Assembly: GCA_032622095.1 (NCBI GenBank)
Contig: CP136061.1
Location: 167,407,107-167,471,106 of the forward strand
Reading direction: 5' to 3'
Length of the DNA: 64,000 nucleotides
Source of the DNA: Siphonodentalium dalli
Taxonomy: Eukaryota > Mollusca > Scaphopoda > Gadilida > Siphonodentaliidae
Of this stretch, positions 1 through 12,989 are shown in pieces. A model generated the notes under the pieces. That model worked only from the letters and a program-made list of their open reading frames with translations. It ran no database searches and had not been told where the DNA came from. Every line of letters starts with the position of its first letter. The stretch's first letter is position 1. Made by a program: the position numbers and the translations under genes.

Positions 1-3000
1 GGATCAACCCAAGAATGCATCTTTCTAAGTGGTATGACTCTCATGTACATATATTGTATGGCCCACTGTCGCATATTTGCCGATATAACGCTACAGATCG
101 GGTATAACAAATCCCCGTGTGTTTAAAAGCTGTTCCTCCGGAGGACCCGCTTCTAGCATATGGGCACAATTTCAATAGGCTACATTTCGACTTTTGGAGC
201 CAGGATCAACCCAAGAATGCTTCTTTCTAAGTGTTATGACTCTCATGTACATATATTGTATGGCCCACTGTCGCAGAGTTGTCCATATAAGGCACCAAAC
301 CGGTATGAGAAATCCCCGTGTGTTTAACAGCGGGTCCTCCGGAGGACCCGCTTCTAGCATATGGGCACAATTTCAATAGGCTATATTTCGACTTTTGGAG
401 CCAGGATCAACCCAATAATGCTTCTTTCTAAGTGTTATGACTCTCATGTACATATATTGTATGGCCCACTGTCGCATATTTGCTGATATAACGCTACAGA
501 TCGGGTATAACAAATCCCCGTGTGTTTAAAAGCGGGTCCTCCGGAGGACCCGCTTCTAGCATATGGGCACAATTTCAATAGGCTACATTTCGACTTTTGG
601 AGCCAGGATCAACCCAAGAATGCATCTTTCTAAGTGTTATGACTCTCATGTATATATATTGTATGGCCCACTGTCGCATAATTGCCGATATAACGCTACA
701 GATCGGGTATAACAAATCCCCGTGTGTTTAACAGCGGGTTCTCCAGAGGACCCGCTTCTAGCATATGGGCAAAATTTCAATAGGCTATATTTCGACTTTT
801 GGAGCCAGGATCAACCCAAGAATGCATCTTTCTAAGTGGTATGACTCTCATGTACATATATTGTATGGCCCACTGTCGCATATTTGCCGATATAACGCTA
901 CAGATCGGGTATAACAAATCCCCGTGTGTTTAAAAGCTGGTCCTCCGGAGGACCCGCTTCTAGCATATGGGCACAATTTCAATAGACTACATTTCGACTT
1001 TTGGAGCCAGGATCAACCCAAGAATGCTTCTTTCTAAGTGTTATGACTCTCATGTACATATATTGTATGGCCCACTGTCGCATATTTGCTGATATAACGC
1101 TACAGATCGGGTATAACAAATCCCCGTGTGTTTAAAAGCGGGTCTTCCGGAGGACCCGCTTCTAGCATATGGGCACAATTTCAATAGGCTATATTTCGAC
1201 TTTTGGAGCCAGGATCACCCAAGAATGCATCTTTCTAAGTGTTATGACTCTCATGTACATATATTGTATGGCCCACTGTCGCATATTTGCCGATATAACG
1301 CTACAGATCGGGTATAACAAATCCCCGTGTGTTTAAAAGCGGGTTCTCCGGAGGACCCGCTTCTAGCATATGGGCACAATTTCAATAGGCTACATTTCGA
1401 CTTTTGGAGCCAGGATCAACCCAAGAATGCTTCTTTCTAAGTGTTATGACTCTCATGTACATATATTGTATGGCCCACTGTCGCAGAGTTGTCCATATAA
1501 GGCACCAAACCGGTATGAGAAATCCCCGTGTGTTTAACAGCGGGTCCTCCGGAGGACCCGCTTCTAGCATATGGGCACAATTTCAATAGGCTATATTTCG
1601 ACTTTTGGAGCCAGGATCAACCCAATAATGCTTCTTTCTAAGTGTTATGACTCTCATGTACATATATTGTATGGCCCACTGTCGCATATTTGCTGATATA
1701 ACGCTACAGATCGGGTATAACAAATCCCCGTGTGTTTAAAAGCGGGTCCTCCGGAGGACCCGCTTCTAGCATATGGGCACAATTTCAATAGGCTACATTT
1801 CGACTTTTGGAGCCAGGATCAACCCAAGAATGCATCTTTCTAAGTGTTATGACTCTCATGTATATATATTGTATGGCCCACTGTCGCATATTTGCCGATA
1901 TAACGCTATAGATCGGGTATAACAAATCCCCGTGTGTTTAACAGCGGGTTCTCCGGAGGACCCGCTTCTAGCATATGGGCAAAATTTCAATAGGCTATAT
2001 TTCGACTTTTGGAGCCAGGATCAACCCAAGAATGCATCTTTCTAAGTGGTATGACTCTCATGTACATATATTGTATGGCCCACTGTCGCATATTTGCCGA
2101 TTTAACGCTACAGATCGGGTATAACAAATCCCCGTGTGTTTAAAAGCTGGTCCTCCGGAGGACCCGCTTCTAGCATATGGGCACAATTTCAATAGGCTAC
2201 ATTTCGACTTTTGGAGCCAGGATCAACCCAAGAATGCTTCTTTCTAAGTGTTATGACTCTCATGTACATATATTGTATGGCCCACTGTCGCATATTTGCC
2301 GATTTAACGCTACAGATCGGGTATAACAAATCCCCGTGTGTTTAAAAGCTGGTCCTCCGGAGGACCCGCTTCTAGCATATGGGCAAAATTTCAATAGGCT
2401 ATATTTCGACTTTTGGAGCCAGGATCAACCCAAGAATGCATCTTTCTAAGTGGTATGACTCTCATGTACATATATTGTATGGCCCACTGTCGCATATTTG
2501 CCGATATAACGCTACAGATCGGGTATAACAAATTCCCGTGTGTTTAAAAGCTGGTCCTCCGGAGGACCCGCTTCTAGCATATGGGCACAATTTCAATAGG
2601 CTACATTTCGACTTTTGGAGCCAGGATCAACCCAAGAATGCTTCTTTCTAAGTGTTATGACTCTCATGTACATATATTGTATGGCCCACTGTCGCAGAGT
2701 TGTCCATATAAGGCACCAAACCGGTATGAGAAATCCCCGTGTGTTTAACAGCGGGTCCTCCGGAGGACCCGCTTCTAGCATATGGGCACAATTTCAATAG
2801 GCTATATTTCGACTTTTGGAGCCAGGATCAACCCAATAATGCTTCTTTCTAAGTGTTATGACTCTCATGTACATATATTGTATGGCCCACTGTCGCATAT
2901 TTGCTGATATAACGCTACAGATAGGGTATAACAAATCCCCGTGTGTTTAAAAGCGGGTCCTCCGGAGGACCCGCTTCTAGCATATGGGCACAATTTCAAT

Positions 3001-4718
3001 AGGCTACATTTCGACTTTTGGAGCCAGGATCAACCCAAGAATGCATCTTTCTAAGTGTTATGACTCTCATGTATATATATTTTATGGCCCACTGTCGCAT
3101 ATTTGCCGATATAACGCTACAGATCGGGTATAACAAATCCCCGTGTGTTTAACAGCGGGTTCTCCGGAGGACCCGCTTCTAGCATATGGGCAAAATTTCA
3201 ATAGGCTATATTTCGACTTTTGGAGCCGGGATCAACCCAAGAATGCATCTTTCTAAGTGGTATGACTCTCATGTACATATATTGTATGGCCCACTGTCGC
3301 ATATTTGCCGATATAACGCTACAGATCGGGTATAACAAATCCCCGTGTGTTTAAAAGCTGGTCCTCCGGAGGACCCGCTTCTAGCATATGGGCACAATTT
3401 CAATAGGCTACATTTCGACTTTTGGAGCCAGGATCAACCCAAGAATGCTTCTTTCTAAGTGTTATGACTCTCATGTACATATATTGTATGGCCCACTGTC
3501 GCAGAGTTGTCCATATAAGGCACCAAACCGGTATGAGAAATCCCCGTGTGTTTAACAGCGGGTCCTCCGGAGGACCCGCTTCTAGCATATGGGCAAACAT
3601 TTCAATACTCTATATTTCGACTTTTCGAGCCAGGATCAACTCAAGAATGCATCTTTCTAAGTGTTATGGCTCCCATGTACATATATTGTATAAGGTCGAC
3701 TGTCGCATATTTGCCGATATAACGCTACAGATCGGGTATAACAAATCCCCGTGTGTTTAAAAGCGGGTCCTCCGGAGGACCCGCTTCTAGCATATGGGCA
3801 AAATTTCAATAGGCTATATTTCGACTTTTGGAGCCATTGTCAACCTAAGTATGCATCTTTCTAAGTGTTCTGATCCCGTATACATCTACTGTATGGCCCT
3901 TTATCGCATATTTGCCGATATAACGCTACATATCGGGTATAACAAATCCCCGTGTGTTTAACAGCGGGTCCTCCGGAGGACCCGCTTCTAGCATATGGGC
4001 ACAATTTCAATAGGCTATATTTTGACTTTTGGAGCCTGCAGGATCAACACAAGAATGCATCTTTCTAAGTTTCATGACTACCATGTACATATATTGTATG
4101 GCTCACTGTCGCAGAGTTGTCGATATAACGCTACAGATCGGGTATAAGACATCTCCGTATATTTAGAAAAGGGTTCTCCGGAGGACCCGCTTCTAGCATA
4201 TGGGCAAAATTTCAATAGGCTATATTTCGACTTTTGGAGCCATGATCAACCCAAGAATGCATCTTTCTAAGTGTCATGACTCCCATATACATGTATTGTG
4301 TAGCCCATTGTCGCAGAATTGGCGATATAAAGCAACAGGACGCGTATAAGTACTCCCCGTATGTTTAGAAGAGGGTCCTCCGGAGGACCCGCTTCTAGCA
4401 TATGGGCAAAATTTCAATAGGCTATATTTCGACTTCTGCAGCCAGGATCAACTCAAGAATGCTTCTTTCTAAGTGTTATGACTCCCATATACATATATTG
4501 TAGAGCCCACTGTCGCAGAGTTGTTGATATAAGGCAACAGACCGGGTATAAGGAATCCCCGTATGTTTAGCAGAGGGTCCTCTGGAGGACCATTCAGCTG
4601 CAAGCCTATGGGCAAAATTTCAATAGGCTATATTTCAACTTTTGGAGCCATGATCAACTCAAGAATGCATCTTTAGAAGTGTTATGACTCCCATATACAT
4701 ATATTGTAGAGCCCACTG
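1..4718. repeat. 202-bp satellite array (truncated at window start)
   Basis: About 23 head-to-tail monomers of 201-202 bp. The start motif ggatcaaccc recurs at 1, 203, 404, 606, 808, 1010, 1212 and onward. Monomers up to about 3590 are close copies; from there to 4718 they diverge steadily, as expected at an array edge. The last unit breaks off at 'gcccactgttt'. Short open frames of about 62 codons repeat through the array on both strands; they are a by-product of the repeat, not genes. A variant monomer with 'gcagagttgtccatataaggc' recurs at about 285, 1494, 2704 and 3511. Typical of pericentromeric or subtelomeric satellite, though location cannot be told from here. Confidence 0.97.
330..351. 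repeat. 22-bp palindrome present in each satellite monomer
   Basis: GCGGGTCCTCCGGAGGACCCGC is perfectly self-complementary and lies just before 'ttctagcatatgggc'. The same block recurs in nearly every monomer, with single changes such as gctggtcc or gcgggttctcc that break one arm only. It is the GC-richest part of an otherwise AT-rich monomer and could extrude as a cruciform or bind a dimeric protein. Confidence 0.9.
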
Positions 4719-4741
4719 TTTAGAAAATAATATTCGAACAG

Positions 4742-5155
4742 CCAAGTCTGAATATAGTGTCTGACATTTGCAGAATGAGGTCCCCAAAGGGTGAATTTAG
4801 TGACGCAATCGGCGGGCTAGCATCACCAAATTCTGTTTAAGCCTCAACTGCTATGGGAGATATAGCATCATATTGAAGTTCTCCAGTTAAAGTTGGTGAT
4901 GTGCACGCATTGGGCACCTCAATTATGCATTTTATCTTCTGCAAATTAGGGGATATAGAAACTGAACAGACGGGAAAAAGTGAGAAAAATGTCAATTTAA
5001 GACCCTATATACTTCCCAGAAGACGAGGCATAAGCAGAATGAGTTCCATGGGTAGTATATTTGGTGATGCTAGCCTGCTGTGCAGGGTAGCATAACTAAA
5101 TTCACCCTCTGGGGACCTCATTCTGAAAATGTCAGACACATAAATTCAGGTTTGG
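4742..5155. mobile_element. MITE with long terminal inverted repeats
   Basis: The left end starting CCAAGTCTGAATATAGTGTC is matched in reverse complement by the right end, about 60 bp at high identity, with further imperfect pairing inward through 'ggctagcatcaccaaat'. Both arms share 'cagaatgaggtcccca-agggtgaatttagt'. The left flank ends gaacag and the right flank starts gaacaa, a possible imperfect target duplication. It has no coding capacity and sits immediately beyond the decayed satellite edge. Confidence 0.8.
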
Positions 5156-5309
5156 GAACAACAATTTGTTTTGATTTGATATTAATGACACACACTGGCA
5201 TGAGTGCTAGCTAAGCAGTTGTTTATACCTGTCAGCCTGATAACATCTCAATCGATGACTGTGGTATCAACTCTCTTTGTCTGTAGCTAATACAATTGAC
5301 TGAATCTGC

Positions 5310-5405
5310 TGGTGGGAGAGGTGAGTTAGGAGATGAGATGGGGTGGAGGTGCTGTTGGTTGGGGGCAGGGTGGTGGTCTGGGTCATGTGGGGGGGGGGGG
5401 GGGTG
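5310..5405 (+). repeat. G-rich low-complexity tract
   Basis: A purine/G-rich strand (gtgggagaggtgag... to a run of 15 or more G) with many GGG/GGT blocks, lying between two MITEs. It could form G-quadruplex structures. The open frame on the opposite strand is a proline/histidine low-complexity artefact. Confidence 0.7.
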
Positions 5406-5501
5406 ATGGAAAGGGAAAGTTTCAATGATTTCATTAAAGATTTTCATAACTCTGCGGATGTTACAATGGTGTTAGTTTTTCTAATTTTTTAACATGTTTA
5501 A

Positions 5502-5903
5502 AGGCCCACTTAATTTTCAAGTCGCCAATTATTATTTTTATAGTGACTTGATATACGGTTTTAATAACAATCTATGCCATAAAATATGATTAAAATGCTA
5601 TAATTCACCACTATTCGAAGATGCCCACAGATAAATAGAAGACTTCCCCCCTCTGTCACCCATAATGCAACAGAATTCAAAGTTTTTCAATGGAAGGGGA
5701 AGAACTCTATCTTTAATATATAGAGTTATTCCCCCTGCATTGAAAATACTGATTTTTTAATTCTTGATGACAAAACGCGTTGGCAACTCAACAAAAACAA
5801 CATATCCACAGTTTATTACATCAGATAAGTTGATAATATAATATGTATAATATGGCATATATTTTATATAATATAATTTGGGGTTCGAAAATTAAGTGGG
5901 CCT
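5502..5903. mobile_element. 402-bp MITE with TTAA target duplication
   Basis: The terminal inverted repeat AGGCCCACTTAATTTTC opens the element and its reverse complement closes it. TTAA lies at both outer edges (5498-5501 and 5904-5907). TTAA duplications are characteristic of the piggyBac and Kolobok superfamilies. The element is AT-rich inside with no coding frame. Confidence 0.85.
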
Positions 5904-5907
5904 TTAA

Positions 5908-6640
5908 AAAACGAGAGGCCGATCACGATCGGCAGATGTTAACCCATCCCTTGGTGAGAGTAAATTACTATGATAGGAATCATAACTGAGAGTTTTGATG
6001 TTGAATTATAGAGTATACTGTTACATGTACTATTATAGACAAATATACAAAGCACAAATTATTGGAATTTATGGGTCACTCGCATTTATATAAGAGAATG
6101 CACTGGTACAGGATCTGTAATTCTGCACCACAACAGCCTTGGGTTAAATGTGAAAAGGTGACCTGGACATGGAATACTTGGGTTAAGAGAGTCCAATTTA
6201 AGTTTACAATGATAATGTATAAAATTCTACCAACAACAGCCATCAAGATAAAACACCTCACTGCTGACCCATTAATATCAATTATATAACAGAGCTGTCA
6301 ACAAATCACAGGCAGTGTTTATGTTGAAGGCTGGCACCTATATTAAACCAATGACATTTATAATGACCTCAGACCATCTGTAGAGTGATATACTCAGCTG
6401 TGCAATGCAGCACAAATGTTATAGTCTACTGTTAATATCATGTGATGTTTATTGTTGAAACTTAAAAAAAAATTAGATACCATATCTTTCTTTATCTGCA
6501 CATTGGCATAAGAGACATCAGAAAATAATATAGCCTTAGCAATAGCTAAGTAGTCCAAAGGCATGGGATTCAATTGGTGAATTGGGTTTAATGTCGCTCC
6601 AAACAAATTTACCAGAACATAACACAAGATTTTGGACCGA
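5908..6640. other. no feature seen
   Basis: AT-rich unique-looking sequence. The short open frames here lack splice signals, domain signatures or codon bias that would support a gene. Confidence 0.5.
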
Positions 6641-7500
6641 TTTAAACTAAATTTGGTGTGGTGACTCGGGGTACTGGCAGAGTTATAATGGTGTTAGTTT
6701 TTCAAATTTAAAAAAAAAATGTTTTTTAAATTATTTAAAAAAAAAAAATATTTTATTGTTTTTTTTAAATTTATTTATATTTTATTTTTTGTTAAATTGA
6801 GCAAGGAATTCAATCAAATTTTTTTTTTAAAGAGTGGATAGTTTTTCGAAAAAGGGCCATAACTCAGTTAAAATAGTTGGCTCAAACCCATAATCGAACT
6901 TGATCTGTCTTTTGTGCTGAGAAATTGATATACAAAATTTGGTTCCGATCAGATAGAAAATATTTGAGTTATCGCACCATGCGTAAAGTGTCTATGCACA
7001 GACAGACGGACGGACTAATGATGAGTGGTCAATCCGGACATCGACACTATGTTTACCATACTATGGTATGGGCAAACATAAAAAAAATTATGTTAAATTA
7101 ATCAAGGAGTTAAATCTGAATTATTTTTTTCGGAGTTATGTCTCTCGCGCCACTCCTATTTGACCCCATTTGAACAAATCTGAACCACAGTCATTCAAGG
7201 ACCCTCCATACCAAATTTAAGCTAAAACGGCCCAATGGTTCTAGACAAGAAGTTGTTATAAGAATTACCATAGAGGAATATAGTTATGGCCCTGGTTTTG
7301 CAACTAATTGACCTGGTGACCTCATTGGAACAAATCTGAATGTGAGTCACTTAGGGAACATCCACATCAAATATGAACCCATTCGGTATAATAGTTCTGG
7401 AGAAGAAGACGATTCTTGACGGACAGACAGACGGATGGATGGACGGACGAGGAGTGATGACTATAGCTCCACCAGAGACTTTGTCTCAGGTGAGCTAAAA
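6640..7500 (+). repeat. dispersed repeat with pyrimidine/purine tails
   Basis: Two related modules (about 6640-7065 and 7110-7500) contain phrases seen elsewhere, e.g. 'aagttgtta-aagaattaccatagagg' also near 45290-45480. Each ends in 'cacagacagacggacgg' or 'gacggacagacagacgg'. The second closes with 'ccaccagagactttgtctcaggtgagctaaaa', a 3' tail style I associate with molluscan SINE/LINE relics. An A/T homopolymer region lies at 6700-6830. No intact frame. Confidence 0.6.
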
Positions 7501-8060
7501 ACTATGAGTAACATATTTTTGTTTGCAAAGAGATACGCTAATTGGTCAAATTATACCCAAAATGGCCGAGTCATTTGATGCAGGTCTTTTTGAGATCAAA
7601 TGTATGTAAATCAACATTTTTGATAAAGGTACCATTTGACTCAAAAAGGTATCAAAAGACTTGACCATCTTGGGTACCATTTGACCAATTAGGATATAAC
7701 TTTTTATGGTATCATTTGACTCGGGTATCATTTGGCTGTAGGCCATTCAAATAAGGTCAATTAGCTGCAGAAGAAGTGTATAAAGCCACTTGTGTTGAGA
7801 TTATGTTACATCTTGCCAGCTGGCATTCAACTCAGAGGACGATTAAGTCTTAAGGGTGATAGGGCGCATATACAAAATGAAATTGTTCATTGAGGTTTTT
7901 TTTATTAGATTTTTATTGAACTTTCAGTATTAAATGCACAGACAGGTTTTAGGTTACATTTAGAAATAAAAGTTACCAAATTATGAACATTTCCTCAAGA
8001 ATATACCAAAGTATATTATAATGATAGTATAAATGCGATACTATCAACAAAACACACTTT
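7501..8060. other. no feature seen
   Basis: AT-rich sequence with weak internal repetition of 'ccaaatgat/atcatttgac' phrases at 7540-7740 and no supported gene. Confidence 0.4.
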
Positions 8061-8079
8061 GTGTGAGCTGATCGTTTGT

Positions 8080-8460
8080 TTATATACAGCACATACAGGA
8101 TGTGCGATAAGCAAAACACTGAACACCACGGCAATATTTTTGACAGATTGGTTCACGGTGACCCATTCAACACCAAAATTTTGAGTGGCAAGGATTAGCA
8201 GGGGCTATACCAGTAAGTTATAAGCAACATGGTGGCAGTTTTAACCAAGTTCAAATAGTGGGGTCTACCTGATGTTGAATGTCTTGCTTATCGCACACTA
8301 TTTGCATATTGTTTGTTTACATAACAAAGCATACAAACTACAATAACATGCTATCTACACGTTATTTATGATTGGCATATGAACAAGATCTGTCTACATT
8401 TTAATATTCTTTCTGTTTATGGCAGTTTTAAAGGATGTGAATATTTTAACAGCAGTACCC
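8080..8460 (+). repeat. dispersed repeat, three copies in window
   Basis: The block 'gtttacataacaaagc...aacatgctatc...ttatttatgattggcatatgaacaagatctgtctacatttt...ctttctgtttatggcagttttaaaggatgtgaatattttaacagcagtaccca' has same-strand relatives at about 62800-62970 and 63455-63625. It is diverged and non-coding. All three copies share the order of the phrases, so this is one repeat family. Confidence 0.7.
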
Positions 8461-10204
8461 AAGACCGTATCTTTAACAGATAATTAATTGAGACAAAATT
8501 GGAAGAGTTACCTCATAACCACTTAATATGCAGTTATGTGAAATACTCCGGTTGGGTGATCAAATAGAAATTGAGAATAATCTTCCTCAAAGTAGTAATT
8601 TGTTACTAATATCAATCCAAATTGACGATACACATTGTCATTCTTATATATTAATTAAATGCAATGGCTCTCGATGGTGAAATGATTTGTGTTAGATTAT
8701 CGCTGATAGTTGCGTCCCGGATCGAGATGTAAATATTTACAATTGGGTGCAGTTCCGACGATGATTTCTATGGAGTGGTATGGTTGATATCTTCGAAATT
8801 TTGGCGATGTTAGTAGATTGCTACATTCCCCATATTGACATTCTGCCTGAGTACTAACTTATAAATTCCACGCACCCGAACAATCCATAATATGTCTTTA
8901 ATATCCAAAGATGTTCATCTGGCAGCAAATCACGAAGCAAGTAATTATTAGGGAAATGGGCAGCACAGGAGAACCTTGAATATACATGATTTCTGGTGAT
9001 ATTCAGATGAGGAATGTGGCCTGTAGGGTGTACCAATGAGTAATTTGAAAAAATTTGAAATAGTTTCAATCTACAAGCTATCCTAATCATGATATTTTCC
9101 AAACAATTTTCCAACACATAGCCAACTCCAAACTATTGCTATATCCGATATACATTCTTCACTCATTTCTGCAATATATCTACTTCACAAAACTTTTCTG
9201 AAAACAAGCCGTTATTGGTGGTAATTGAACCTTCCAAGATCTTTCCATTTCAGAAAAGAGAAAACCCAAAACAGTTTAAAAAACATTTTGGAACACATTC
9301 ATAAATAGCATATAAAAAAGAAAAAAACTAACTCAAATTGATCCATGGCTTAGAAAATTGTGGAACACCGATGCATCAATTCAGGGATGCATGATATCAA
9401 TAACAGCAATCTTAAGGATACGGGCAGCCTAGGCGATTGGTATAGTCAACTCCGCTAAAACGGCCATAAACAGAAAGAATATTATATGATATATTATTTG
9501 ATATGCTTTCTGTGAGTTTAATATAATTTAATTAATGACTGTTAGGCAAAAAGTGTCGATTCTCAGGCATAGCCGCATCGGAAATATTTGTTTTTGCATT
9601 GGACCATTTTATTACAATTTGGATCTCATCGTAGTTGTAAACCACGCAACATTAAAATAGGAAACTGTACCATGGAAATTATTTATGTTTCAAATATCAA
9701 ATAGGAGCTAAATACAACAGTGTATGTGTGGGTTTCTAACAAAAGACCGTTGGCAATGATAACTATCAGGTACATTGTCACCACAGGCTGTCCAAACCCC
9801 CTAGTTTATTGGTAAAATTTGTTGAACATTTCGATCTGCGGTCAGCAGGAAGTTTGATATTGAAAAAAATAATAATTTGAGAATGCAAACATGGAATGCA
9901 ACAAAAATTCAGTTTGACAATCAGTGTATATTGGCCATGTTTTAAAAAAGTTTTATTGTCTATCATCCATTGCGGTACATATACAGTCTAATTAGTCAGT
10001 GGAATAAGTGAACCAAGACTTTCTATGATAGTTTGGAAGATCACTTTATCTTTGTTTTGACTGTATTTACGCTCCGTATTTTTATATGAATCTGATGTCT
10101 GGTGTTAAAAATGATTGTGGCGATATTAAAAATCATATCCATATTATATATCCCTATATGATGTACGGGTAACTAGTACAATGTCATAATTTATCATTCT
10201 TTAT
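8461..10204. other. no feature seen
   Basis: No inverted ends, splice-supported frame or tandem structure recognised. The phrase 'caatcttaaggatacgggcagc' at 9408 recurs loosely at 12911. Confidence 0.4.
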
Positions 10205-12260
10205 ATCAGATTATATTAGTTTATATTCATTACAAACTGCTCCTTACAATTTCTGGACTTGGGAAGGTATAATAACCCACGCTTATTATGCCAGTCTGTG
10301 GGCATAAAAAAATAAAACATAAAAATAAAACCCTCGCGCCCACATTTATTTTCCAAAACAATTGCCTGAGATTCAAATATCTTTTTTCATTTGGTCTTAT
10401 TGACACAAAATCCAATTATATAACACACATCTAGCAAATTATTTCTATAATATGCATAAAACCTCGTCAGTTGGAACTAGAGATGGGCGGTTGTGAAAAT
10501 TTGCCTCGGTTTCGGTTGTGGAAAAAGAGTTGAGTCTCGGTTTCGGTTTTTATTAATAAAAATGACTAATGTGAACAAAATCTAATTATGCTTCATCATA
10601 TTACAAAGAAAACACACCAATTTTATCACCATAACTTGTGAGGTACATGTCCTTTATAATTGTAAATTATGTATCATATTGTTACTATTACATGTATATT
10701 GTTAATGTCCATGTCGAGTGGCAGTGCTAGAATGCAAGTGAGTCTGTGTATTGTGTATGACTGCAATTCAGCATCATATGATCATAAGTGTGAAATAATA
10801 TAATGATCATTTATTTTGGCATCAAAACTAATGTGTGTGAGTGTGACTAGATATATGTGTATAGTTATGATTTGAAAAATAAAATTTGAACTAAACAAAA
10901 TGAAAATAAAACATGACTAGAATATCTCAATCACATTATCTGGCTATATGCCTATTACCATATTTAGGGAACATAATACTGTACACACTATACATGCATC
11001 CAATACAAGTCACCTGAATGAGTGCTATTTCTCAACAGTTTACCGCCAAACGGTATAATTCATTCCGGCATAACATTTTTAATCAACGGCGCACAAATAT
11101 ATTTGACGATTTAACATCCAAACAGTGATAAAAACTAATAGGGAATGCGGGTAACAATCATTGATACCTTTTGATATTGTATCCTCATTATCAAATTCAC
11201 CTTTCAGAGTATTTGTACGGCCTTAATGATTAAAAGAACATGAGAAATAAACTGACTTGTGTTGTGTTTACTACGGCGAAAATAGGTGTACACGGAAGCA
11301 ACGTAATTAATTCGTCGCGCGATTTCACGATGCGAACTCCTTTTTGCATATATTACAGGCGGCACACTTAGATTTCTTATCTTTCTTTGAAAATTATTTC
11401 CACACAGGACTCGTTTGTTCGTCGTGCTCTGCCATGATTACAGGAAGTTGTGACAACCGAAACTATGGGTTTTCCCAACTTACCACGGTTGTCATTTCCA
11501 GTTTTTCCCGACAATCGAAACCGAACTGATTCCACGGTTAACCGCCCATCTCTAGTTGGAACCTAATGGAATAGAACCATGTAGCTTACAAGTATACTTG
11601 CAGCTAAACCAAGTGAGTCCCTGGGTACATAAGAGGTTACATGCTATGACTAAAATAATTTTGAAATTGAAGATTGTGGGTGAATTTCGTTTGATGTTTT
11701 AGTTATATTCTGTGCTATCATAATTAGCAGTTTAGTGTTCGACAGTAATGAACATGATGAAATCTTCAATGATATTAGTTATAATACAAACAATATACCA
11801 TTATTCATCCACTCGTTTTTATTTTTATTCGTCGTCATCTTGAGTACACAGCATCGTAACTCCCTTCAGTCAACCCGTCTCCATCTGCAATCTTGTCTTT
11901 TCTTTGCATTGCATTATACAACTGAAACTTGTGATAAAACATCGTCATGATCATTGAATGTGTCCATGTTACATTGGTTTGTTTGGTCACCATCACCATT
12001 TTGACGACCTTGACATCACCTTATATGGCAAAATGTGTCTATATGTATTCATTAGAATTTTAGAGCTCCCATCTAGAGGTCATCCTGAACATGTTTGTAA
12101 ATTTTCATAACAATAGCCCAATAAATTTGGGCAATAGGATGTGCCGATGGATTAAAATTCAAAATTTAAGATGGCTGCTGGAGGCTATGTTTTTTTACAT
12201 ATTTTGTAAAAAATTATGGCTCTCATCGCTTCGTGTGTGGCCCACTTGAGGTCACTGGCT
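10205..12260. repeat. dispersed repeat copy A, split by a hAT-type insertion
   Basis: The two parts, 10420-10477 and 11555-12190, match the continuous copy near 16150-16850 and 17440-17520. Shared text includes 'tgtagcttacaag-atacttgcagctaaaccaagtgagtccct', 'cgtcgtcatcttgagtacacagcatcgtaactcccttcag' and 'atgtgc-gatggattaaaattcaa'. The insertion at 10478-11554 interrupts it. On the minus strand both copies share a short similar frame (YNAMQ-KDKIADG) that ends differently in each because of a one-base indel, so it is probably a relic. Confidence 0.75.
10478..11554. mobile_element. hAT-type non-autonomous element, 1,077 bp
   Basis: The terminal inverted repeat TAGAGATGGGCGGTT is perfect at both ends. 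An 8-bp target duplication GTTGGAAC flanks it (10470-10477 and 11555-11562). An 8-bp duplication with a TAGAGATG-type end is characteristic of the hAT superfamily. Subterminal regions carry repeated 'cggtttcggttgtgg' style motifs on both sides. No transposase frame remains. A related copy of the surrounding repeat near 16211-16220 shows the unoccupied site, which confirms the insertion. Confidence 0.92.
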
Positions 12261-12565
12261 GACCTGATATCAGTGTGAATACTTGTCAATAGCGGTCATT
12301 ACGTTGAATAGTAGTTCTTAATTGTGAACAATGAGGATGTTGTAAACACACTAGACTATTATAATATATAATGGGTCTCGCCCAGCTATTTTACATAATC
12401 ATTTCAATTCATTTGATATATAACAACTGTCACGTGATATGTACTTTCGGTTTACATCAAAGTTTGTGTTTGGTAACACTTTCCTTATGTTTACTGGTCA
12501 TTTATTCAATAAAACAACGTCATATTTGACACAGTTTATTGAAGAAAAATAAGCACCTGATTATT

Positions 12566-12675
12566 ATTTAGGTAATTGGCAATGCCGATGTTGAAACCGA
12601 AGTGCCGATTGTCATCCGACGGGCCATAATCGGCCGATTCCGATTGTCATATCCAATCATCGGCTCATCACTACT
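12566..12675 (-). mobile_element. hAT-like element end fragment
   Basis: On the minus strand this begins TAGTGATGAGCCGATGATTGG and continues with repeated cggccgat/aatcgg motifs to 'catcggcattgcc'. That is the style of a hAT terminal region with subterminal CGAT repeats. No opposite end or target duplication was found, so it is treated as a fragment. Confidence 0.4.
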
Positions 12676-12989
12676 TATAAGTAATGATATAGTGACTAGA
12701 TACATGGTTGAATGAACACTAACTGAATGCAGATAATGTCTACAAAAGGATAATGACAATAAACATTCCTCATCTACTGCAAAAGTCTAGCAGAGACACT
12801 TGGTAGTATTGTATCCAGTATCTACTTGTTACAATGGGGGCACGTTGCTCCAAGTAATGCAGAACTAAGCTACTCGTCACATGACATGAGCCTTTAAATA
12901 AGTTATCTACAATCTTAAGGATGCGCCATTCGTGAATTAAAAAAACCCACTATATTTTCAATCAATTTGAAGGGAAAAATCATTATGCA

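Noticed and set aside
172-3760. Repeated open frames of 61-112 codons on both strands
   Set aside because: They are identical frames of the 202-bp satellite monomer variants, recurring with the array period, and have no start or promoter context of their own.
5232-5447. Proline/histidine-rich frame on the minus strand
   Set aside because: It is the translation of a G-rich low-complexity tract and a long G run.
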